Positions 1 to 5,667 of a stretch of 9,163 nucleotides of DNA are shown piece by piece. The notes below the pieces were generated by a model. That model did not search any database. It was not told the origin of the DNA and saw only the letters and a list, made by a program, of their open reading frames with translations. Made by a program: the position numbers and the translations under genes. Each line of letters opens with the position of its first letter. Position 1 is the stretch's first letter. The stretch is from Betaproteobacteria bacterium. GTDB taxonomy: Bacteria > Pseudomonadota > Gammaproteobacteria > Burkholderiales > SG8-39. The DNA is taken from positions 1-9,163 of the forward strand of contig QYQC01000016.1 of NCBI GenBank assembly GCA_007280315.1, in the 5' to 3' direction.

Positions 1-802
1 CGGTCAGCAACAGGCGCGTGTCCTGATCCGACAGCGGCGCCGGCCGCGCCTGTTCCATGATCCAGCAAAACACGCGCTGATCGAAGTCATCGCCCCCCAG
101 CGTCGCATCGCCGTTGGTCGACAGCACTTCGAACACGCCTTTGGACAGGCGCAGAATTGAAATGTCAAACGTACCTCCACCGAGGTCGAACACTGCATAT
201 ACGCCCTCGGAAGCATTGTCGAGGCCATAGGCGATCGCCGCTGCGGTCGGCTCGTTGAGCAGGCGCAGCACGTTCAGGCCTGCGAGCCGCGCCGCGTCCT
301 TGGTCGCCTGGCGCTGCGCATCGTCGAAATAGGCGGGAACCGTGATTACTGCGCCGACCAGTTCCCCGCCGAGCGAAGCCTGGGCGCGGTCGCGCAGCGT
401 GCGCAGGATTTCAGCCGAAATTTCCACCGGACTTTTGACGCCGGCGCGGGTACGCAACTGCACCATGCCGGGCGTGTCCAGAAAATCATAAGGGCAGTTC
501 TCGGCGTAGGCGACGTCCTTCAACCCACGTCCCATGAAACGCTTGACCGAGACGATGGTGTTGCGCGGATCGCAGGTGAGCTCTTCCATGGCGGCATAGC
601 CCACCGCGGTGGTGCCCTCGGGAAGATAGCGCACCACCGAGGGCAGCAGCGCATGACCCTCGGCGTCGTTCAGCACGATGGCAATGCCGCTGCGCACTGT
701 CGCCACGAGCGAGTTGGTCGTGCCCAGATCGATACCCACCGCGAACCGGTGCTGGTGCGGCTCGGGCGACAACCCGGGTTCGGCGATCTGCAGCAGGGCC
801 AT
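1..802 (-). CDS. hscA: Fe-S cluster assembly chaperone HscA, N-terminal part (cut by window edge)
   Basis: HscA is the Hsp70-type ATPase dedicated to the ISC pathway. In the cytoplasm it binds the LPPVK loop of IscU and, driven by ATP and HscB, promotes cluster transfer. Only the first 267 residues are in the window, out of roughly 620 in the family, so the substrate-binding domain lies to the left of base 1. The visible part is the nucleotide-binding domain: start MALLQIAEPGLS, phosphate-1 loop GIDLGTTNS at 23-31, NEPTAAAIAYGL at 183-194, and phosphate-2 loop DLGGGTFD at 206-213. The MALLQI..EPGLS opening is specific to HscA rather than DnaK. The ATG shares one base with the hscB stop codon (TGATG at 800-804), which points to translational coupling. 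No stop or frameshift is seen. The next gene off the edge is probably fdx, as in other isc operons (inference). Confidence 0.97.
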   Translation of the reverse strand, partial: MALLQIAEPGLSPEPHQHRFAVGIDLGTTNSLVATVRSGIAIVLNDAEGHALLPSVVRYLPEGTTAVGYAAMEELTCDPRNTIVSVKRFMGRGLKDVAYAENCPYDFLDTPGMVQLRTRAGVKSPVEISAEILRTLRDRAQASLGGELVGAVITVPAYFDDAQRQATKDAARLAGLNVLRLLNEPTAAAIAYGLDNASEGVYAVFDLGGGTFDISILRLSKGVFEVLSTNGDATLGGDDFDQRVFCWIMEQARPAPLSDQDTRLLLT

Positions 803-1326
803 CAGGTTTCCGCTCGCTCCAGAGCGTCGCCGAGCTCTTCGCGCAGACGCTCTAGGAACATCAGTTTGCGCACCAGCGCGCCTGCCTGCGCATAGTCGCC
901 GTCACTGTCGAAGCGGCGCGCGAGTTCGGAGTAAAGATCATTCATCTCGGCTGCGAGGCGCTGTGCCAGGGCGGCAAGCGCGTCTGGTTGATCCGCAGCT
1001 TCCTCGACCGATTCGCGCCAGTGCATCTGTTGCTGCAGGAATTCCGCCGGCATGGCGGTGTTGCTCTCGCTCTCCACATCCACGCGTTGCAGCGCGAGCA
1101 GGTAGCGCGCGCGCGCCAGCGGGTCCTTCAGCGTGCGATAGGCCTCGTTCACCTGCGTCGCCGATTGCATCGACGCGCGGCGTTCGGCGTCGCTCGCGTT
1201 TACGTGGCGGTCGGGGTGCACTTCCGACTGGATGCCCCTGTACGCCGCCTCCATCAGCGCCAGGTCCAGCTGGAAGCGCTGCGGCAGACCGAACAGTTCG
1301 AAATGATTGTGCTGAAAGTTGATCAT
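802..1326 (-). CDS. hscB: Fe-S cluster co-chaperone HscB (J-domain protein)
   Basis: HscB is the J-domain partner of HscA; it brings IscU to HscA and stimulates its ATPase. The 174-residue product is close to the usual length of about 171. An N-terminal J-domain begins HFELFGLPQRFQLD, with the invariant HPD at residues 37-39 and the continuation NEAYRTLKDPLARARYLL typical of HscB. The C-terminal part (about 95-174) fits the helical bundle that binds IscU, with VRKLMFLERLREEL near the end. The gene follows iscA after 66 bp and overlaps the hscA start by one base. The ribosome binding site upstream of the ATG at 1326 is weak; I see no clear purine-rich box in the preceding 20 bases. The start is chosen because it gives the usual distance to the J-domain and no earlier in-frame ATG is available. 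Confidence 0.96.
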   Translation of the reverse strand: MINFQHNHFELFGLPQRFQLDLALMEAAYRGIQSEVHPDRHVNASDAERRASMQSATQVNEAYRTLKDPLARARYLLALQRVDVESESNTAMPAEFLQQQMHWRESVEEAADQPDALAALAQRLAAEMNDLYSELARRFDSDGDYAQAGALVRKLMFLERLREELGDALERAET

Positions 1327-1392
1327 GCGCGGAATGAATCGATGAAACGCAGGAACGCAGTTACGCTCACCTGCGCCCTTCTCTGCCCAAGG

Positions 1393-1716
1393 CTAGATGT
1401 TAAAGCTTTCCCCGCATCCGCATTCGTCTTTCACGTTGGGGTTCCTGAACTTGAAGCCTTCGTTCAGACCCTCGCGCGCGAAATCGAGCTCGGTGCCCTC
1501 GAGGTAGGGCAGGCTTTTCGGATCCACGATCACCTTTACGCCGTGGCTTTCGAACAAGGCGTCGTCGTCGTTGACGGCGTCGGCGAACTCCAGCTTGTAC
1601 GCCATTCCCGAACACCCGGTGGTGCGCACACCCAGGCGCAGGCCGACGCCCTTGCCGCGCTTGGCAATGAAATTTGATACGTGCTTTGCGGCTTTTTCAG
1701 TCAGCGTAACGGGCAT
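1393..1716 (-). CDS. iscA: A-type Fe-S carrier protein IscA
   Basis: IscA is an A-type carrier that accepts clusters or iron from the IscU machinery and passes them to target proteins, chiefly [4Fe-4S] enzymes. The 107-residue product matches the length of E. coli IscA. The three metal-binding cysteines are in place: Cys35 in RTTGCSGMAYKLEF, and Cys99 and Cys101 in the C-terminal ECGCGESF motif. The start is set at the ATG at 1714-1716, giving MPVTLTEKAAKHV. A longer frame opens 35 codons upstream but would lie inside iscU and has no family support. A TGAGGT ribosome site (1721-1726) sits just upstream and contains the iscU stop codon TGA, so the two genes are only 7 bp apart and probably coupled. 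Position within iscSUA, rather than alone, argues for IscA and not ErpA. Confidence 0.97.
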   Translation of the reverse strand: MPVTLTEKAAKHVSNFIAKRGKGVGLRLGVRTTGCSGMAYKLEFADAVNDDDALFESHGVKVIVDPKSLPYLEGTELDFAREGLNEGFKFRNPNVKDECGCGESFNI

Positions 1717-1723
1717 CGCGACC

Positions 1724-2155
1724 TCAGGCAGTTTGTGGCGTCGAGGCAGCCACGTTTTCGGTCTCGCCCGCTGCCAGACCGTGCTTGGTCCTGTAATCGG
1801 CGATGGCGGCTTTGATCGCATCCTCGGCCAGGATGGAACAGTGGATTTTTACCGGCGGCAGCGCCAGTTCCTCGGCGATCTGCGTGTTCTTGATGCCCAT
1901 CGCCTGATCCAGGGTCTTGCCCTTGACCCACTCGGTGACCAGCGAGGACGAGGCGATGGCAGAGCCGCAGCCGTAGGTCTTGAAGCGCGCATCCTGAATC
2001 ACACCGTCCGTACCGACGCGAATCTGCAGTTTCATCACGTCACCGCAGGCGGGCGCACCGACCATGCCGGTTCCGACCATGCCGTCCCCCTTTTCAAACG
2101 AACCGACGTTGCGTGGATTCTCGTAATGATCGAGTACTTTTTCGCTATATGCCAT
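1724..2155 (-). CDS. iscU: Fe-S cluster assembly scaffold IscU
   Basis: IscU is the scaffold on which [2Fe-2S] and [4Fe-4S] clusters are built from IscS-derived sulfur and iron. Its ligands are all visible: Cys37 with Asp39 in APACGDVMKLQI, Cys63 in YGCGSAIASSS, and His105-Cys106 in LPPVKIHCSILAEDAIKAAI. LPPVK (99-103) is the HscA recognition loop. Asp39 is the residue whose change stabilises the bound cluster in studied homologues (family knowledge). The protein has 143 residues against about 128 for E. coli IscU; the extra part is a Gly/Ala/Thr-rich tail after the conserved ADYRTKHG. A strong ribosome site (AAGGAG, 2163-2168) lies 7 nt before the ATG, and the gene starts 23 bp after iscS. 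Confidence 0.98.
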   Translation of the reverse strand: MAYSEKVLDHYENPRNVGSFEKGDGMVGTGMVGAPACGDVMKLQIRVGTDGVIQDARFKTYGCGSAIASSSLVTEWVKGKTLDQAMGIKNTQIAEELALPPVKIHCSILAEDAIKAAIADYRTKHGLAAGETENVAASTPQTA

Positions 2156-2162
2156 GGTGTTT

Positions 2163-2168
2163 CTCCTT
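2163..2168 (-). promoter_or_regulatory. Ribosome binding site of iscU
   Basis: AAGGAG on the minus strand, 7 nt before the iscU ATG and between the iscS stop and iscU start. It is the strongest ribosome site inside the isc operon apart from that of iscR, which fits a need for high IscU levels (the last point is inference). Confidence 0.85.
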
Positions 2169-2178
2169 CAACGCTATC

Positions 2179-3387
2179 TTAATGTGCGGCCCACTGCACG
2201 GTATTCAGGTCGATGCCTTCCTTGTACATATCCCACAGCGGCGAAAGTTCGCGCAGCTTGGCGATTTTTCGCTTGAGCAGGTCAATGGTGAAATCGATCT
2301 CTTCCGCGGTAGTGAAGCGGCCGAGGGTAAATCGAATGGAGGAATGCGCCAGTTCGTCCGAGCGACCCAGGGCGCGCAGCACATAAGACGGCTCCAGACT
2401 GGCCGAAGTACAGGCCGAACCCGAGGATACGGCGATTTCCTTGATGCCCATGATCAGCGACTCGCCTTCGACGAAGTTGAAGCTGACATTGAGATTTCCG
2501 GGAATGCGGTGGTCCAGATCGCCGTTGAGGTGCACTTCCTCCATCTCGCTCAGTCCCGCCCACAAGCGGTCGCGCAAGCCGCGGATACGCTCGTTCTCGG
2601 CGGCCATTTCCAGCCGCGCGATGCGGAACGCCTCGCCCATGCCTACGATCTGGTGCGTGGCGAGCGTGCCCGAGCGCATGCCGCGTTCGTGTCCGCCGCC
2701 GTGGATCTGCGGCTCAATGCGCACCCGCGGCTTCCTGCGCACATACTGCGCGCCTATGCCCTTCGGCCCGTACACTTTATGCGCGGTAACGGTCATCAGG
2801 TCGACTTTGAGTTTCTGCAGATCGATCTCGATCTTGCCCACGGCCTGAACTGCGTCGCAGTGAAAAATGATGCCCTTGGGGCGGCAGAGTTCGCCGATGG
2901 CGGCAATGTCCTGGATCACGCCGATTTCGTTGTTGACCATCATCACCGACACCAGAATGGTATCCGGGCGTATCGCCGCTTTCAGTTTTTCCAGATCGAG
3001 CAGGCCATTCGGCTCCGGGCTGAGGTAGGTCGCCTCGAACCCCTGGCGCTCGAGTTCGCGCACCGTATCCAGCACCGCCTTGTGCTCGGTCTTGACCGTG
3101 ATGATGTGCTTGCCTTTGCCCTGGTAAAAATGCGCCGCGCCCTTGATCGCCAGGTTGTCGCCTTCGGTCGCGCCCGATGTCCAGACGATTTCCTTGGGGT
3201 CGGCATTGAGCAAAGCCGCGACATGCGCACGCGCCTCCTCCACCGCGGATTCGGTTTCCCAGCCGTAGGCATGCGAGCGGCTGGCAGGATTGCCGAATTT
3301 CTCGGTCAAATAGGGAATCATTTTCGCGGCGACGCGCGGGTCCACCGGCGTGGTCGCCGAGTAGTCGAGGTAAATGGGTTGTTTCAT
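2179..3387 (-). CDS. iscS: Cysteine desulfurase IscS
   Basis: IscS is a PLP enzyme of aminotransferase class V. It converts L-cysteine to L-alanine and holds the sulfur as a persulfide, which goes to IscU and to tRNA thiolation and other sulfur pathways. The 402-residue product is nearly the length of E. coli IscS (404). Visible features are the opening PIYLDYSATTPVDPRV, His102 in KTEHKAVLD, Asp178 and Gln181 in HCDAVQAVG, the PLP lysine Lys204 in TAHKVYGPKGIG, and the mobile catalytic Cys326 in SSGSACTSASLEPSYVLRAL. The C-terminal SPLWDMYKEGIDLN segment is the family's IscU-docking region. These mark the group I IscS/NifS type rather than SufS. The gene starts 35 bp after iscR. Unlike iscR and iscU it has no recognisable Shine-Dalgarno box in front of the ATG. 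Confidence 0.98.
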   Translation of the reverse strand: MKQPIYLDYSATTPVDPRVAAKMIPYLTEKFGNPASRSHAYGWETESAVEEARAHVAALLNADPKEIVWTSGATEGDNLAIKGAAHFYQGKGKHIITVKTEHKAVLDTVRELERQGFEATYLSPEPNGLLDLEKLKAAIRPDTILVSVMMVNNEIGVIQDIAAIGELCRPKGIIFHCDAVQAVGKIEIDLQKLKVDLMTVTAHKVYGPKGIGAQYVRRKPRVRIEPQIHGGGHERGMRSGTLATHQIVGMGEAFRIARLEMAAENERIRGLRDRLWAGLSEMEEVHLNGDLDHRIPGNLNVSFNFVEGESLIMGIKEIAVSSGSACTSASLEPSYVLRALGRSDELAHSSIRFTLGRFTTAEEIDFTIDLLKRKIAKLRELSPLWDMYKEGIDLNTVQWAAH

Positions 3388-3422
3388 GATGATGAATTCA
3401 TTCTAGAAGGAATAGGCTCGAT

Positions 3423-3902
3423 TCACGCCGGCAGCGCAACGCCCTTGCGCGCAGCCGCTGGACGCCGTTCCATCACGATGGTCGCATTGCCGTTTTTCGC
3501 CAGTTGCTCACTCACCAAATGCTGCAACGTCACCGAATTCAGGTATTCGTATAGCTTGTCGTTCAGCGTGGCCCACAAATTATGCGTCATGCAACGCCGG
3601 TCTTCTTTGCAGTTTTCCAGACCGCCGCACTGGGTCGCATCCAGCGGTTCGTCCACTGCAACGATGATATCCGCCACCGATATTTTCTCTGTCGGGCGCG
3701 CCAGACAATAACCGCCGCCTGGACCACGCACACTCTCTACCAGTTCGTGCCGGCGCAGTTTGCCGAACAGTTGCTCCAGATACGACAGTGAAATACTCTG
3801 GCGTGCACCAATGCCGGCAAGCGTCACCGGTCCGTTGTGGTGGCGCAATGCCAGATCCAGCATCGCGGTTACGGCAAATCTGCCTTTGGTTGTCAGTCTC
3901 AT
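3423..3902 (-). CDS. iscR: Fe-S cluster sensing transcription regulator IscR
   Basis: IscR is an Rrf2-family regulator with a [2Fe-2S] cluster. In its holo form it represses the isc operon at type 1 sites; apo-IscR also acts at type 2 sites. The 159-residue product is close to E. coli IscR (162). The winged-helix domain spans about 1-80 (MRLTTKGRFAVTAMLDLAL at the start, Glu43 in the recognition region, and the wing VRGPGGGYCLARP). The cluster ligands Cys92, Cys98, Cys104 and His107 are all present in CGGLENCKEDRRCMTHNLW. The tail ends in a basic-then-hydrophobic stretch without a known role. An AGGAGG ribosome site stands 5 nt before the ATG, and two IscR type 1 sites cover the promoter upstream, so autorepression is strongly implied. 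First gene of iscRSUA-hscBA. Confidence 0.98.
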   Translation of the reverse strand: MRLTTKGRFAVTAMLDLALRHHNGPVTLAGIGARQSISLSYLEQLFGKLRRHELVESVRGPGGGYCLARPTEKISVADIIVAVDEPLDATQCGGLENCKEDRRCMTHNLWATLNDKLYEYLNSVTLQHLVSEQLAKNGNATIVMERRPAAARKGVALPA

Positions 3903-3907
3903 CCTGT

Positions 3908-3913
3908 CCTCCT
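3908..3913 (-). promoter_or_regulatory. Ribosome binding site of iscR
   Basis: Perfect AGGAGG on the minus strand, 5 nt upstream of the iscR ATG at 3900-3902. It fixes the iscR start. Confidence 0.85.
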
Positions 3914-3918
3914 CTTTA

Positions 3919-3943
3919 ATACCTGATCGATATAGTCAAGTAT
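3919..3943 (-). promoter_or_regulatory. IscR type 1 binding site, proximal (operator 2)
   Basis: A 25-bp imperfect dyad whose halves read ATACTTGACTATA and TCGATCAGGTAT on the minus strand. Scored by hand against the type 1 IscR consensus as I remember it (ATA-S-YYGACT, W-rich centre, AGTC-RR-S-TAT), it agrees at 23 of 25 positions. It overlaps the predicted -10 box and the transcription start, so bound holo-IscR would block RNA polymerase. Confidence 0.82.
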
Positions 3944-3968
3944 AGCCAAACCTGACTGATTTAGTCAA
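3939..3968 (-). promoter_or_regulatory. Sigma70-type promoter of the isc operon (PiscR)
   Basis: On the minus strand TTGACT (-35, 3963-3968) and TATACT (-10, 3939-3944) are separated by 18 bp, each one base from consensus. The expected start is near 3932, giving a leader of about 30 nt that holds the AGGAGG site. The -35 lies in the distal IscR site and the -10 touches the proximal one. The element sits at the 3' end of cysE, so iscR has its own promoter as well as possible read-through from cysE; no terminator is seen between them. Confidence 0.82.
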
Positions 3969-3972
3969 CTAT
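3948..3972 (-). promoter_or_regulatory. IscR type 1 binding site, distal (operator 1)
   Basis: A 25-bp dyad with halves ATAGTTGACTAAA and TCAGTCAGGTTT on the minus strand; by hand it matches the remembered type 1 IscR consensus at 24 of 25 positions. Its centre is 29 bp from that of the proximal site, close to three helical turns, so two dimers could lie on the same DNA face. It contains the -35 box, and its outer four bases (3969-3972) run into the cysE stop codon. Confidence 0.85.
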
Positions 3973-4727
3973 TTGTCTGACTCGACCTGCGACCTGGCGG
4001 AATCGAAACGCTCGACAACGGCGAGATCGTTATCTCTGCGCGCCTTCAGGGCCGCGATTTCCCGCTGAAGTTGCTCCAGGCGATGGTCCTGCTCCATCGA
4101 GTGGTCAAGCAGGCCCTGCAGCGCTTTCGCTATCGGATCGTCCGCCGCCTTGGCAGTGATTGCATAAGCGGAAAAGCCCAGCTTCGCCGCCTTTTCCTCG
4201 CGCGAGCGGTCCTGATCCTCAACAATTACACGCGCCGGAATGCCGATAGCTGACGCCCCGGGTGGAACGTCCTTAACCACCACGGCATTTGAGCCTATTT
4301 TCGCTCCTTCACCCACGACTATGGGTCCCAGTACCTTTGCGCCGGCACCGATGACGACGCGGTTGCCGAGCGTGGGATGGCGCTTGCCCTTGTTCCAGGA
4401 GGTTCCGCCCAGCGTGACGCCATGGTACAGCGTGACGTCGTCGCCAATCTCGGCGGTTTCGCCGATGACTACCCCCATGCCATGATCGATGAAAAAACGC
4501 CGGCCGATAGTGGCGCCGGGATGAATCTCGATGCCGGTCAGGAAACGCCCCAGATGCGACACTAACCGTCCCAGCCAGCGCAGATTCATGTGCCACAGCC
4601 AGTTCGCGATGCGGTGTATGCGCAGCGCGTGAAAACCCGGATAGCAGGTAACGACCTCCCAGGTCGTGCGCGCCGCCGGGTCGCGGTCGAAAACACTGGC
4701 GATATCTTCACGGATACTGTCAAACAT
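3969..4727 (-). CDS. cysE: Serine O-acetyltransferase CysE (short, EpsC-like form)
   Basis: CysE transfers acetyl from acetyl-CoA to L-serine, the committed step of cysteine synthesis, and so feeds the IscS substrate pool. The 252-residue protein has a short helical N-terminus (1-60) and a left-handed beta-helix of hexapeptide repeats (about 66-168). That helix carries the active-site stretch DHGMGVVIGETAEIG with the catalytic histidine at 82, RHPTLGNRVVIGAGAKVLGP with His117, and GIPARVI. It lacks the longer N-terminal helical domain of E. coli CysE (273 aa) and instead ends in a charged, probably coiled-coil tail (about 205-252, LEQLQREIAALKARR). The C-terminus is Glu-Ser-Asp-Lys, not the isoleucine that docks into cysteine synthase in enteric CysE. 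It lies directly upstream of iscR, as in Pseudomonas and Azotobacter isc clusters (cysE2 in the latter). Confidence 0.95.
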   Translation of the reverse strand: MFDSIREDIASVFDRDPAARTTWEVVTCYPGFHALRIHRIANWLWHMNLRWLGRLVSHLGRFLTGIEIHPGATIGRRFFIDHGMGVVIGETAEIGDDVTLYHGVTLGGTSWNKGKRHPTLGNRVVIGAGAKVLGPIVVGEGAKIGSNAVVVKDVPPGASAIGIPARVIVEDQDRSREEKAAKLGFSAYAITAKAADDPIAKALQGLLDHSMEQDHRLEQLQREIAALKARRDNDLAVVERFDSARSQVESDK

Positions 4728-4888
4728 GGGCGCGCCTGGTTTTAACCCAGAACTCCGAAAGATTGAGCGTTCATACGATGATAATGTAATTTATTATATA
4801 TATCACGCAATATATTGTTTTATAACAAAATACAATGTAATTTCTATTGCAATTACAAGGCTTATATTACTAATCCCTAGTCTTTTGG
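4728..4888 (-). promoter_or_regulatory. AT-rich cysE leader with small repeats
   Basis: This 161-bp gap between trmJ and cysE is far more AT-rich than anything else in the window: 4771-4880 has 25 G/C in 110 bases, about 23 percent. It holds the predicted cysE promoter at its right end and so most of it would be a 5' leader of about 130 nt. Within it are an inverted repeat TGTAATT-N8-AATTACA (4836-4857), a second copy of AATGTAATTT (4783-4792 and 4834-4843), a perfect palindrome CAATATATTG (4808-4817), and a small hairpin TTGTT-N4-AACAA (4815-4828). No ORF of note is seen in it. A weak AGG, 8 nt before the ATG, is the only ribosome-site candidate for cysE. Confidence 0.6.
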
Positions 4889-4892
4889 TCAA
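4864..4892 (-). promoter_or_regulatory. Predicted cysE promoter
   Basis: On the minus strand TTGACC (-35, 4887-4892) and TAATAT (-10, 4864-4869) are 17 bp apart. The -35 overlaps the trmJ stop codon TGA (4889-4891). Transcription would start near 4857. The sequence ATACTTGAC at 4888-4896 is identical to the left half of the proximal IscR site in front of iscR. The full 25-bp alignment (4872-4896) scores 19 of 25 by hand, with a degenerate right half. Confidence 0.55.
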
Positions 4893-5611
4893 GTATTTTT
4901 ATCAAAGGAACTCAGCACCCCCCGCAGGATATTGACCTCCTCCTGTTCCAGGCCAACGCGCCCGAACAAACGCCGCAGGCGGGGAATCAGGCGCTTGGGA
5001 TTGGCCGGGTTGAGAAAACCGCTTGCCAGGAGGCTTTGTTCGAGGTGAACGAAGAAATTCTCCACGTCCTCGTGCCGTGCCAGCGGGTGCTCGGCCGCTG
5101 GCAGTGATTGAGCACCGAGCAGCGCGACCCGCGTCTCATAGGCGAGCACCTGCACCGCAGCCGCCAGATTGAGCGAAGAATAGCCCGGATCGGCCGGGAT
5201 ATGCGCCACCGCCCCGCATTGCAGGATTTCCTCGTTGGTCAGCCCGGATTTCTCCGTGCCGAAGACGATGGCGACTTCGCCTTCCTTCGCTGCGGCTGCC
5301 AACTGCAGTGCAGCGCTGCGCGCGTCGCTCGAGACGTAGCCGAGTTCGCGCCCGCGCGCGCTTACCGCCAGCGCATAGACCGTACCGTGAAGCGCTTGTG
5401 CCAGACTGGCACAGACGCGGGCGCCCGCCAGCACATCCGCCGCGCCGCTTGCCATGGCCTCGGCATCGGCATCGATCGGCTTCTTCGGGTTGACCAGATA
5501 AAGCGTGGCGATGCCCATGGTCTTCATCGCACGCGCGGCCGCACCGATGTTTCCCGGATGCGAGGTGTGCGACAGCACCACACGAATTCGCGACAGCAGG
5601 TCAGTGCTCAT
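4889..5611 (-). CDS. trmJ: tRNA (cytidine/uridine-2'-O-)-methyltransferase TrmJ
   Basis: TrmJ is a SPOUT-class methyltransferase that uses S-adenosylmethionine to make Cm32/Um32 in the anticodon loop of certain tRNAs. The 240-residue product has the three SpoU/TrmH motifs in order: motif 1 SHPGNIGAAARAMKTMG with Arg27 (equivalent to catalytic Arg23 of the E. coli enzyme), motif 2 VAIVFGTEKSGLTNEE (113-128), and motif 3 IPADPGYSSLNLAAAVQVLAYE (138-159), which forms the knotted cofactor site. Residues 175-240 are a helical tail as in TrmJ. The start is set at the ATG at 5609-5611 (MSTDLLSRIRVVLSHT), with GAGTGG 8 nt upstream. A GTG-initiated extension of 17 codons is open but unlike the family. 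Divergent from suhB and followed by cysE, an arrangement known from other proteobacteria. Confidence 0.93.
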   Translation of the reverse strand: MSTDLLSRIRVVLSHTSHPGNIGAAARAMKTMGIATLYLVNPKKPIDADAEAMASGAADVLAGARVCASLAQALHGTVYALAVSARGRELGYVSSDARSAALQLAAAAKEGEVAIVFGTEKSGLTNEEILQCGAVAHIPADPGYSSLNLAAAVQVLAYETRVALLGAQSLPAAEHPLARHEDVENFFVHLEQSLLASGFLNPANPKRLIPRLRRLFGRVGLEQEEVNILRGVLSSFDKNT

Positions 5612-5619
5612 ATTAAAAT
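5590..5619 (+). promoter_or_regulatory. Possible suhB promoter
   Basis: GCGACA (5590-5595, four of six to the -35 consensus) and TAAAAT (5614-5619, five of six to the -10 consensus) with 18 bp between them, across the trmJ start codon. The 56-bp divergent gap 5612-5667 shows nothing better, and I found no convincing promoter for trmJ on the other strand. Low confidence. Confidence 0.3.
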
Positions 5620-5667
5620 CCACTCTTCCCGCGCATTCCGCGAAATCAGGCAAAGACCCCACATCCT

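Noticed and set aside
1348..1375. Inverted repeat CGCAGG / CCTGCG with a 16-nt loop in the iscA-hscB gap
   Set aside because: Only 6 bp with no T run, so not a terminator; it might affect mRNA decay but is well within chance for this composition.
678..1677. Two long plus-strand frames opposite hscA, hscB and iscA
   Set aside because: Their translations are arginine- and alanine-rich shadows of the genes on the other strand.
1717..1821. 35-codon upstream extension of iscA
   Set aside because: It would lie inside iscU, and the ATG at 1716 gives the exact length and start of the family with a good ribosome site.
2113..3711. Plus-strand open frame of 532 codons antisense to iscS and iscR
   Set aside because: It mirrors the well-supported iscS and iscR genes, has no recognisable domain, and is the kind of long antisense frame that GC-rich codon usage creates.
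4666..4935. Plus-strand 89-codon frame through the AT-rich leader, with a hydrophobic middle
   Set aside because: It overlaps both cysE and trmJ, has no ribosome site, and its hydrophobic stretch follows from the AT-rich composition rather than from a membrane protein.
5612..5662. GTG-initiated 17-codon N-terminal extension of trmJ
   Set aside because: TrmJ homologues begin just before the SPOUT core, the ATG at 5611 has a usable ribosome site, and the extension would nearly reach the suhB start.
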